Assembly: GCF_050948175.1 (NCBI RefSeq)
Contig: NW_027490134.1
Location: forward strand, 1,240,001-1,304,000
From: Xylocopa sonorina
Taxonomy: Eukaryota; Arthropoda; Insecta; Hymenoptera; Apidae
Length of the DNA stretch: 64,000 nucleotides
Direction: 5' to 3'
A program made the translations under genes and the position numbers. This document shows positions 53,701 to 64,000 of this stretch, piece by piece. The stretch's first letter is position 1, and each line of letters opens with the position of its first letter. Below the pieces are notes generated by a model that ran no database searches, was not told the DNA's origin, and saw nothing but the letters and a program-made list of their open reading frames with translations.

Positions 53701-54411
53701 AGCATTAGAGTACTAATGCTACGATACGTAGACATCTGCAAACGCTATTTCTTAGCAAGGATGTGTCGCATTTACATTCGTTTGAAGTGTATGCGAGGTA
53801 TACGTGACACTTCGCAATGAATATTATATATTATCATGAAACATAGAAATGAGATGCGATATCGCGAATTATCAAGATTTAGAACTCTATTGCTTCGATA
53901 CGTAGACGTCTGCAAACGCCGTTTCCCAGCAAGGAAGTGTCGCACTTACATTCTTTTGAAGTGAATACGAGGTATACATAACACTCCACAATGAATATTA
54001 TATATTATCATGAAACATAGTAATGAGTAGCGATATCGCGTTTTGAGATGCATTAGAACGCTAATTCTACGATACGTAGACACCTGCAAACGCTATTTCG
54101 TAGCATGAAAGCGTCCATTTACTTTCGCTTGAAGAGAATACGAAGTATACGTGACATTTAGCAATGAATATTATCTCTTATCGTGAAACATAGAAATGAG
54201 ATGCCATATCGCGTTTTAAGAAGCATGAGAACTCTATTGCTTCGATACGTAGATATCTGGAAACGCTATTTCCTAGCAAGCAAGTGTCGCATTTACACTC
54301 TTTTGAAGTGAATACGGGGTATACATGACACTTCGCACTGGATATTATATCTTATCATGAAACATAGAAGTAAGATGCGATATCGCGTTTTAAGCAGTAT
54401 TAGAACACTAT
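50761..54411 (+). repeat. 21-monomer HOR, copy 1 (3,651 bp)
   Basis: The unit is 21 x 174 minus 3 bp. Ordered markers: 'tgaaaggtatacgaggtc', 'tttttcaggggcaatag', 'gtgaatacgggtatac', 'acatcggcaaactc', 'gaagcttcagaagtc', 'gaaatatcgggtttgc', 'catttgccaacgc', 'cttaggaatgagatgtgatag', 'cgtatacatctacaaatg', 'gagaatcgatgtcgcg', 'gcgaattatcaagatttag'. The next copy begins directly after it. I found only a few differences from copy 2, for example 'ttatgtc' here against 'ttatatc' there (near 52,782) and 'cgcagtg' against 'cgcaatg' (near 52,946). Confidence 0.9.
52703..52769. other. Two overlapping dyads at the monomer joint (example)
   Basis: Dyad 1 is ACTTCCT at 52,703-52,709 and AGGAAGT at 52,714-52,720, with a 4-base loop AGCA. 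Dyad 2 is GAAGTGTC at 52,716-52,723 and GACACTTC at 52,762-52,769, with a 38-base spacer. The right arm of dyad 1 overlaps the left arm of dyad 2, so only one could form at a time. Both recur in many monomers; in copies with 'ctatttcc' dyad 1 shortens to five-base arms. Confidence 0.8.
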
Positions 54412-57400
54412 TGCTACGATACGTAGACATCTGCAAACGCTATTTCCTAGCAAGGAAGTGTCGCATTTACATCCATTTGAAGTATAGACGAGATATACAT
54501 AACACTGCACAATGAATATTGTATCTTATCATGAAACATAGAAATGAGATGCGATATGGCGATTTAAGAAGCATTAGAACACTATTGTTTCGATACGTAG
54601 ACATCTGCAAACGCTACTTCCTAGCAAGGAAGTGTCGCATTTACATTCTTTTGAAAGGTATACGAGGTCTACATGACACTTCGCAATGAATATTATATCT
54701 TGTCAGGAAACGTGGATATGAGATGCGGTATGTCGATTTAGGAAGCATTGGAACTCTAGTGCTTCGATACGTAGACATCTGCAAACGCTATTTCCTAGCA
54801 AGGAAGTGTCGCATGTACATTCAATTGAAGTGTATGCGAGGTACACATGGCACTTCGCAATGAATATTATATCGTATCATGAAACATAGAAATGAGATGC
54901 GATATCGCTTTTTCAGGGGCAATAGAACTCTATTGCTTCGGTACGGTGCCATCTGCAAGCGCTATTTCCTAGCAAGGAAGTGTCGCATTTACATTCTTTT
55001 GAAGTGAATACGGGTATACATGACAATTCGCAATGGATATTATATCTTATCATGAAGCGTAGAATTGAGGTGCGACATCTCGTTTTAAGAAGCTTTAGAA
55101 CTCTATTGTTTCGGTACGTAGACATCTGGAAACGCTATTGCCTAGCAAGGAAGTGTCGCATTTACATTCTTTTGTAGTGAATACGAGAAATACATAACAC
55201 TGCCCAATGAATATTATATCATATCATGAAACATAGGAATGAGATGCGATATCGCGATTAAGAAGCATTAGAACTCTATTGCTACGATACGTAGACATCG
55301 GCAAACTCTATTTCCTATCAAGGAAGTGTCGCATTTACATTCTTTTGAATTGAATACGAGGTATACATAACACTCCACATTGAATATTATATCTTATCAT
55401 GAAGCGTAGAACTGAGATGCGATATCGCGTTTGAAGAAGCTTCAGAAGTCAATTGTTTCGATACAAAGACATCTGCAAACGCTATTTCCTAGCAAGGAAG
55501 CGTCACATTTACATTCTTTTGATGTGAATACGAGACATACATAACACTGCACAATGAATATTATATCTTGTCATGAAACATAGAAATGAGATGCGATATC
55601 GCGATTTAAGAAGCATTAGTACTCTATTGCTACGATACGTAGAAATCTGACATCGCTATTTCCTAGCAAGGAAATATCGGGTTTGCATTCTTTTGAAGTG
55701 AATACGAGGTATTCATAACACTCCACAATGAATATTATATCTTATCATGAAACATAGAAATGAGATGTGATATCGCGTTTTAACGAGCACTAGAACTCTA
55801 TTGCTACGATACATAGACATTTGCCAACGCTATTTCCTAGCATGAAAGTGTCGCATTTACATTCATTTGAAGTGTGTGCGAGGTATACATGACACTTCGT
55901 CATGAATATTATATCGTGTCATGATACATAGAAATGTGATGCGATATCGCGTTTTGAGAAGCATTAGAATTCCATTGCTACGATACGTAGACATCTGCAA
56001 ACGCTATTCCCTAGCATGGAAGTGTCGCATTTACATTCTTTGGAAGTGAATTCGAGGTATACATAACACACCACATTGAATATTATATCTTATCATGAGA
56101 CTTAGGAATGAGATGTGATAGCGCGTTGTAAGAAGCATTAGAACTATATTGCTTCGGTCTGTAGACATCTGGAAACACAATTTCCTAGAAAGGAAGTGTC
56201 GCATTTACATTCAATTAAAGCATAGACGAGCAATACATAACACTTCGCAATGAATATTATATCTAATCATGAAACATACAAATGAGATGCGATATTTCGT
56301 TCTAACAAGCATTAGAACTCTATTGCTACGACACGTATACATCTACAAATGCTACTTCCTAGCAAGGAAGTGTCGCATTTACATTCTTTTGAAGTGAATA
56401 CGAGGTATAAATGACACTTCGCAATGAATATTATATCTTATCATGAAACATGGAAATGAGATGCGATATGGCGATTTGAGAAGCATTGGATCTCAATGGT
56501 TTCGATACAGACATATCTGGGAACGTTATTTCCTAGAAAGGAAGTGTCGCTTTTACAATCATTTGAAGTGAATGCGATGAATACATGGCTCTTCGCAATG
56601 AATATTATATGTTATCATGAAACATAGAAATGAAATGCGATATCGCGATTCAGGAGGTACTAAATCTCTATTGCTTCGATACGGAGACATCTGCAAACGC
56701 TATTTCCTAGCAAGGAAGTGTCGCATTTACATTCTTTTGAAGTGAATACGACGTATAGATAACACTGCACAATGACTATTATATCTTATCACGAAACATA
56801 GAAATGAGATGCGATATCGCGTTTTAAGAAGCATCAGAACACTATTGCTACGATACGTAGACATCTGCAAACGCTATTTCCTGGCAAGGAATTGTCGCAT
56901 TTACATTCATTTGATGTGTATGCGAGGTATACATGACACTACGCAATGAATATTATATACTATCATGAAACATAGAAAGGAGAATCGATGTCGCGTTTTG
57001 AGAAGCATTAGAGCACTAATTCTACGATACGTAGACATCTGCAAACGCTATTTCCTAGCAAGGAAGTGTCGCGTTTACATTCTTTTGAAGTGAATACGAG
57101 GTATACATAATACTCCACAATGAATATTACATCTTATCATGAAACATAGAAATGAGATGCGATATCGCGATTTAAAAAGCTTTGGAATTCTATTGCTTCG
57201 ATACGTAGACATCTGCAAACGCTACTTCCTAGCAAGGAAGTGTCGCATTTACATTCATTTGAAGTGTATGCAAGGTATACATGACACTACTCGATGAATA
57301 TTATATACTATCATGAAACATATAAATGAGAAACGCTGTCGCGTTTTGAGAAGCATTAGAGTACTAATGCTACGATACGTAGACATCTGCAAACGCTATT

Positions 57401-58092
57401 TCTTAGCAAGGATGTGTCGCATTTACATTCGTTTGAAGTGTATGCGAGGTATACGTGACACTTCGCAATGAATATTATATATTATCATGAAACATAGAAA
57501 TGAGATGCGATATCGCGAATTATCAAGATTTAGAACTCTATTGCTTCGATACGTAGACGTCTGCAAACGCCGTTTCCCAGCAAGGAAGTGTCGCACTTAC
57601 ATTCTTTTGAAGTGAATACGAGGTATACATAACACTCCACAATGAATATTATATATTATCATGAAACATAGTAATGAGTAGCGATATCGCGTTTTGAGAT
57701 GCATTAGAACGCTAATTCTACGATACGTAGACACCTGCAAACGCTATTTCGTAGCATGAAAGCGTCCATTTACTTTCGCTTGAAGAGAATACGAAGTATA
57801 CGTGACATTTAGCAATGAATATTATCTCTTATCGTGAAACATAGAAATGAGATGCCATATCGCGTTTTAAGAAGCATGAGAACTCTATTGCTTCGATACG
57901 TAGATATCTGGAAACGCTATTTCCTAGCAAGCAAGTGTCGCATTTACACTCTTTTGAAGTGAATACGGGGTATACATGACACTTCGCACTGGATATTATA
58001 TCTTATCATGAAACATAGAAGTAAGATGCGATATCGCGTTTTAAGCAGTATTAGAACACTATTGCTAGGATACGTAGACATCTGCAAACGCT
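54412..58092 (+). repeat. 21-monomer HOR, copy 2 (full 3,651-bp unit plus 30 bp)
   Basis: Tandem repeat of the preceding unit at a constant offset of 3,651 bp, about 99.9% identical by eye. Copy 2 runs about 30 bp into the start of a third unit, then switches at about 58,092 ('cctaggatggatgtgtcc') to the sequence seen earlier at 45,060, so the third unit is not intact. Confidence 0.9.
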
Positions 58093-59867
58093 ATTTCCTA
58101 GGATGGATGTGTCCATTTACTTTCTTCTGAAGAGAATGCGAAGTATACGTGACATTTCGCAATGAATATTATCTCTTATCGTGAAACATAGAAATGAGAT
58201 GCCATATCGCGTTTTAAGAAGCATGAGAACTCTATCGCTACGATACGTAGATATCTGGAGACGCTATTTACCAGCAAGGATGTGTCGCATTTACATTCTT
58301 TTGAAATGAGTACGATGTATACATTGCTCATCGCAATGAATATTATATCTTATCACGAAACATTGAATTGAGATGCGATATCGCGATTAAGAAGCATTAG
58401 AACTCTATTGCTACGATACGTAGACATCGGCAAACTCTATTTCCTATCAAGGAAGTGTCGCATTTACATTCTTTTGAATTGAATACGAGGTATACATAAC
58501 ACTCCACATTGAATATTATATCTTATCATGAAGCGTAGAACTGAGATGCGATATCGCGTTTGAAGAAGCTTTAGAAGTCAATTGTTTCGATACAAAGACA
58601 TCTGCAAACGCTATTTCCTAGCAAGGAAGCGTCACATTTACATTCTTTTGATGTGAATACGAGACATACATAACACTGCACATTGAATATTATATCTTGT
58701 CATGAAACATAGAAATGAGATGCGATATCGCGATTTAAGAAGCATTAGTACTCTATTGCTACGATACGTAGAAATCTGACATCGCTATTTCCTAGCAAGG
58801 AAATATCGGGTTTGCATTCTTTTGAAGTGAATACGAGGTATTCATAACACTCCACAATGAATATTATATCTTATCATGAAACATAGAAATGAGATGTGAT
58901 ATCGCGTTTTAACGAGCACTAGAACTCTATTGCTACGATACATAGACATTTGCCAACGCTATTTCCTAGCATGAAAGTGTCGCATTTACATTCATTTGAA
59001 GTGTGTGCGAGGTATACATGACACTTCGTCATGAATATTATATCGTGTCATGATACATAGAAATGTGATGCGATATCGCGTTTTGAGAAGCATTAGAATT
59101 CCATTGCTACGATACGTAGACATCTGCAAACGCTATTCCCTAGCATGGAAGTGTCGCATTTACATTCTTTGGAAGTGAATTCGAGGTATACATAACACAC
59201 CACATTGAATATTATATCTTATCATGAAACGTAGAAATGAGATGCGACATCTCGATTTAAGAAGCATTAGAACTCTATTGCTTCGGTCTGTAGACATCTG
59301 GAAACACAATTTCCTAGAAAGGAAGTGTCGCATTTACATTCAATTGAAGCGTAGACGAGCAATACATAACACTTCGCAATGAATATTATATCTAATCATG
59401 AAACATACAAATGAGATGCGATATTTCGTTCTAACAAGCATTAGAACTCTATTGCTACGACACGTATACATCTACAAATGCTACTTCCTAGCAAGGAACT
59501 GTCGCATTTACATTCTTTTGAAGTGAATACGAGGTATAAATGTCACTTCGCAATGAATATTATTTCTTATCATGAAACATGGAAATGAGATGCGATATAG
59601 CGATTTGAGAAGCATTGGATCTCAATGGTTTCGATACAGACATATCTGGGAACGTTATTTCCTAGAAAGGAAGTGTCGCTTTTACAATCATTTGAAGTGA
59701 ATGCGATGAATACATGGCTCTTCGCAATGAATATTATATGTTATCATGAAACATAGAAATGAAATGCGATATCGCGATTCAGGAGGTACTAAATCTCTAT
59801 TGCTTCGATACGTAGACATCTGCAAACGCTATTTCCTAGCAAGGAAGTGTCGCATTTACATTCTTTT
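58093..59867 (+). repeat. Partial third copy of the 21-monomer HOR with replaced start
   Basis: About 58,093-58,380 matches 45,058-45,345. Then 'tcgcgattaagaagcattag' at 58,381 enters the HOR order at the point equal to 51,601 and 55,252, so about five monomers of the unit are skipped. It follows the HOR to about 59,867 with one diverged monomer near 59,225-59,270, then leaves it at 'cttttccagtgaatac'. Confidence 0.82.
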
Positions 59868-61880
59868 CCAGTGAATACTAGGTATGCATGACACTTCGCA
59901 ACAAATATTATATCATACCATGAAACGTAGATATGAGATGCGATATGACGATTTAAGAAGCATTAGAAAACTATTGCTTCGATACGTAGACATCTGCAAA
60001 CGCTATTTCCTAGCAAGGAAGTGTCGCATTTACATTCTTTTCAAGTGAATACTAGGTATGCATGACACTTCGCAACGAATATTATATCATACCATGAAAC
60101 GTAGATATGAGATGCGATATGACGATTTAAGGAGCATTAGAAATCTATTGCTTCGATACGTAGACATCTGCAAACTCTATTGCCTAGCAAGGAAGTGTCG
60201 CATTTACATTCTTTTGAAGTGAATACGAAATACTCATAACACTGCACAATGAATATTACATCTCATCATGAAACATAAAAATGGAATGCGATATCGCGAT
60301 TTAAGAAGCTTTGGAAATCTATTGCTTCGATACGTAGATATCTGCAAACACTATTTCCTAGCAAGGATCTGTCGCATTCACATTCTTTCGAAAGGAATAC
60401 GAGGTATACATGACACTTCACAAAGAATATTATATCTTATCAGGAAACGTAGATATGAGATGCGATATGACGATTTAAGAAGCATTAGAACTCTATTGCC
60501 TCGATACGTAGATATCTGCAAACGCTATTTCCTAGCAAGAAACTGTCGCATGCACATTCATTTGAAGTGTATGCCAGGTATACATGACAGTTCGCAATGA
60601 ATATTGTATATTATCATGACACATGGATATGAGATGCGATAACGCGAATTAGCAAGCTTTAGAAATCTATTGCTTCGATACGTAGACATCTGCAAACGCT
60701 ATTTCCTAGCAATGAAGTGTCGCCTTTACATTCTTTTGAGGTGAATACGAGGTATACATAACACTCCACAATGAATATTACATATTATCATGAAACATAG
60801 TAATGAGTAGCGATATCACGTTTTGAGAAGCATTAAAACTCTTATGCTACGATACGTAGACATCTGCAAACGCTATTTCCTGGCAAGGTACTGTCGCGTT
60901 TACATTCTTTTGAAGTGAATACGAGGTATACATAACACTCCACATTGAATATTATATCTTATCATGAACCACAGAAATGAGATGCAATATGGCGATTTAA
61001 GAAGCATTAGAACTCTATTGCTTCGATACGTAGACATCTGCAAACGCTATTTCCTAGCAAGGAAGTGTCGCCTTTACATTCTTTTGAGGTGAATACGAGG
61101 TATACATAACACCCCACAATGAATATTACATATTATCATGAAACATAGTAATGAGTAGCGATATCACGTTTTGAGAAGCACTAGAACTCTTATGCTACGA
61201 TACGTAGACATCTGCAAACGCTATTTCATGGCAAGGTAGTGTCGCGTTTACATTCTTTTGAAGTGAATACGAGGTATACATAACACTCCACATTGAATAT
61301 TATATCTTATCATGAACCATAGAAATGAGATGCAATATGGCGATTTAAGGAGCATTAGAACTCTATTGCTTCGATACTTAGACATCTGCAAACGCTATTT
61401 CCTAGCAAGGAAGTGTCGCATTTACATTCTTTTCAGGTGAAACGAGGTATACATAACACTGCACAATGATTATTATATCTTATCATGAAACATAGAAATG
61501 GGATGCGATATGGCGATTTATCAACCATTAGATGTCTATTGCTTCGATACGTAGACATCTGCAAACGCTACTTGCTAGCAAGGAAATGTCGCGTTTACAT
61601 TCTTTTGAAGTGAATTCGAGGTATACATAACACTGCACAATGAATATTATATCTTATCATGAAACATAGAAATGAGATGCGATATCGCGATTTAACAAGC
61701 GTTAGAGCTCTTATGCTACGATACGTAGACACCTGCAAACGCTATTTCCTAGCAAGCAAGTGTCGCATTGACATTCATTTGAAGTGTATGCATGGTATAC
61801 ATGACACTTCGCAATGAAAATTATATCTTATCAGGAAACATAGAAATGAGATGCGATATCGCGTTTTAAGAAGCATTAGA
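59868..61880 (+). repeat. Older divergent monomers with dimer-scale duplications
   Basis: About 11-12 monomers have no close counterpart in the nearby HOR units. Two adjacent monomers at about 59,860 and 60,034 share 'gtgaatactaggtatgcatg' (step 174 bp). Two dimers at about 60,720-61,060 and 61,068-61,410 share 'cgcctttacattcttttgag' and 'gagtagcgatatcacg' (step 348 bp). The 60,268-60,600 stretch is C-like. Confidence 0.75.
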
Positions 61881-62810
61881 ACTTTATTGCTACGATACAT
61901 AGACATTTGCCAACGCTATTTCCTAGCATGAAAGTGTCGCATTTACATTCATTTGAAGTGTGTGCGAGGTATACATGACACTTCGTCATGAATATTATAT
62001 CGTGTCATGATACATAGAAATGTGATGCGATATCGCGTTTTGAGAAGCATTAGAATTCCATTGCTACGATACGTAGACATCTGCAAACGCTATTCCCTAG
62101 CATGGAAGTGTCGCATTTACATTCTTTGGAAGTGAATTCGAGGTATACATAACACACCACATTGAATATTATATCTTATCATGAGACTTAGGAATGAGAT
62201 GTGATAGCGCGTTGTAAGAAGCATTAGAACTATATTGCTTCGGTCTGTAGACATCTGGAAACACAATTTCCTAGAAAGGAAGTGTCGCATTTACATTCAA
62301 TTAAAGCATAGACGAGCAATACATAACACTTCGCAATGAATATTATATCTAATCATGAAACATACAAATGAGATGCGATATTTCGTTCTAACAAGCATTA
62401 GAACTCTATTGCTACGACACGTATACATCTACAAATGCTACTTCCTAGCAAGGAAGTGTCGCATTTACATTCTTTTGAAGTGAATACGAGGTATAAATGA
62501 CACTTCGCAATGAATATTATATCTTATCATGAAACATGGAAATGAGATGCGATATGGCGATTTGAGAAGCATTGGATCTCAATGGTTTCGATACAGACAT
62601 ATCTGGGAACGTTATTTCCTAGAAAGGAAGTGTCGCTTTTACAATCATTTGAAGTGAATGCGATGAATACATGGCTCTTCGCAATGAATATTATATGTTA
62701 TCATGAAACATAGAAATGAAATGCGATATCGCGATTCAGGAGGTACTAAATCTCTATTGCTTCGATACGGAGACATCTGCAAACGCTATTTCCTAGCAAG
62801 GAAGTGTCGC
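61881..62810 (+). repeat. Partial HOR copy, equals 52,144-53,073
   Basis: At a constant offset of 9,737 bp it follows the 21-monomer HOR from 'acatagacatttgccaacgc' to 'cggagacatctgcaaacgc'. The few differences seen are at the left edge. The HOR order then breaks at the joint described next. Confidence 0.85.
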
Positions 62811-64000
62811 ATTTACATTCTTTTGAAGTGAATACGGGATATGCATGACACTTCGCAATGGATATTATATTTTATCATGAAACACAGAAAGGAGATGCGA
62901 TATCGCGTTTTAAGAAGCACTAGTACTCTATTGCTACGATACGTTGATATCTGGAGACGCTATTTCCTAGCAAGCAAGTGTCGCATTTACATTCTCTTGA
63001 AGTGAATACCGGGTATACATGACACTTCGCAATGGATATTATATCTCATCATGAAACATAGAAGTAAGATGCGATATCGCGTTTTAAGCAGTATTAGAAC
63101 ACTATTGCTACGATACGTAGACATCTGCAAACGCGATTTCCTAGCAAGGAAGTGTCGCATTTACATCCATTTGAAGTATAGACGAGATATACATAACACT
63201 GCACAATGAATATTGTATCTTATCATGAAACATAGAAATGAGATGCGATATGGCGATTTAAGAAGCATTAGAACACTATTGTTTCGATACGTAGACATCT
63301 GCAAACGCTACTTCCTAGCAAGGAAGTGTCGCATTTACATTCTTTTGAAAGGTATACGAGGTCTACATGACACTTCGCAATGAATATTATATCTTGTCAG
63401 GAAACGTGGATATGAGATGCGGTATGTCGATTTAGGAAGCATTGGAACTCTAGTGCTTCGATACGTAGACATCTGCAAACGCTATTTCCTAGCAAGGAAG
63501 TGTCGCATGTACATTCAATTGAAGTGTATGCGAGGTACACATGGCACTTCGCAATGAATATTATATCGTATCATGAAACATAGAAATGAGATGCGATATC
63601 GCTTTTTCAGGGGCAATAGAACTCTATTGCTTCGGTACGGTGCCATCTGCAAGCGCTATTTCCTAGCAAGGAAGTGTCGCATTTACATTCTTTTGAAGTG
63701 AATACGGGTATACATGACAATTCGCAATGGATATTATATCTTATCATGAAGCGTAGAATTGAGGTGCGACATCTCGTTTTAAGAAGCTTTAGAACTCTAT
63801 TGTTTCGGTACGTAGACATCTGGAAACGCTATTGCCTAGCAAGGAAGTGTCGCATTTACATTCTTTTGTAGTGAATACGAGAAATACATAACACTGCCCA
63901 ATGAATATTATATCATATCATGAAACATAGGAATGAGATGCGATATCGCGATTAAGAAGCATTAGAACTCTATTGCTACGATACGTAGACATCGGCAAAC
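62811..64000 (+). repeat. HOR copy re-entered at the 50.5-kb point, runs off the window
   Basis: From 'aatacgggatatgcatgac' at 62,831 the sequence equals 50,486-51,655 at an offset of 12,345 bp and runs to the window end. One difference seen: 'cctagcaagcaag' near 62,970 against 'cctagcaaacaag' near 50,625. The array continues beyond the window. Confidence 0.87.

Larger units (their letters stand above)
1..64000 (+). repeat. 174-bp satellite array, head-to-tail, spans whole window
   Basis: Every stretch I read belongs to one monomer family with a repeat step of 174 bp. In phase, the monomer begins 'catttacattcttttgaag', passes 'acttcgcaatgaatatta', 'gcgatatcgcg' and 'gatacgtagacatctgc', and ends 'ctagcaaggaagtgtcg'. 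All copies seen are in the same orientation; I found no inverted copy. The length is close to that of nucleosome-sized centromeric satellites in many eukaryotes (human alpha satellite 171 bp, Arabidopsis about 178 bp). A centromeric or pericentromeric location is therefore likely, but this is inference from length and HOR structure. I do not recognise the family. No transposon or gene interrupts it. Confidence 0.97.

Noticed and set aside
21644..60600. Forward-strand frames of about 110 codons (21,644; 26,865; 28,605; 33,131; 37,141; 49,663; 60,268)
   Set aside because: They cover two monomers in the same orientation as all others. The frame is open only because certain stops are missing in C- and D-type copies, and overlapping reverse frames occur at other copies.
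1..64000. CENP-B box (core TTCGnnnnAnnCGGG)
   Set aside because: Candidate stretches such as 'cttcgatacgtagac', 'cttcgcaatgaatatt' and 'ttcgaaatgaatacggg' (near 45,608) lack the A or have the wrong spacing to CGGG. I found no match by eye on either strand; a motif scan would settle it.
1..64000. CRISPR array
   Set aside because: Repeats are whole 174-bp monomers with no unique spacers, and the array is far too long and too variable in its repeats.
1..64000. tRNA, rRNA or other structured RNA genes
   Set aside because: The short dyads recur in every monomer and have no cloverleaf or conserved rRNA sequence. Transcription of the satellite is possible but cannot be shown from sequence.
1..64000. 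Naming the host species or satellite family
   Set aside because: The monomer length and HOR organisation fit several plant and animal groups, and I do not recognise the sequence. A database search would be decisive.

Overview
The whole 64-kb window is one uninterrupted array of a tandem satellite with a basic monomer of 174 bp, about 367 copies, all head-to-tail in the same orientation. Both window ends cut through a monomer, so the array continues on both sides. I see no protein gene, rRNA, tRNA, CRISPR array, transposon, telomere repeat or unique sequence. A hand count on a consensus judged by eye gives about 36% GC and nine CpG per monomer. A long nucleosome-sized satellite with higher-order repeats (HORs) points to eukaryotic heterochromatin, most likely centromeric or pericentromeric. 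I do not recognise the satellite family and cannot name the clade.

Layout. 1-14,136 (domain A): monomers carrying 'gcggagacatctg' alternate with a second type as 348-bp dimers inside HOR units of 1,740 or 1,914 bp (10 or 11 monomers). 14,137-19,300 (domain B): a different monomer family with short 2- and 6-monomer duplications. 19,301-33,758: C-type and B-type blocks alternate, and the C blocks are copies of each other about 5.2-6.3 kb apart (about 30-36 monomers). This includes a tandem 1,740-bp duplication with one mismatch seen. 33,759-50,760 (domain D): a mosaic of older monomers and segments shared at offsets of 870, 3,132, 4,348, about 8,000-8,174 and 12,522 bp. 50,761-58,092: two tandem copies of a 3,651-bp (21-monomer) HOR differing at only a few bases. 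58,093-64,000: shuffled partial copies of that HOR around a patch of older monomers.

There are no genes to work together. The open reading frames of 60-115 codons follow from 174 being 3 x 58: a frame without stops runs on through successive monomers. They lie on opposite strands in different domains although monomer orientation never changes. The most notable points are the nested repeat scales (174, 348, 1,740/1,914, 3,651 and about 5,743 bp), very recent duplications beside old divergent patches, and several short dyad symmetries per monomer. The dyads could matter for a centromere without an evident CENP-B box. Centromere function is inference; only the repeat structure is read directly. 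All identity figures are by-eye comparisons of aligned lines, not computed alignments.
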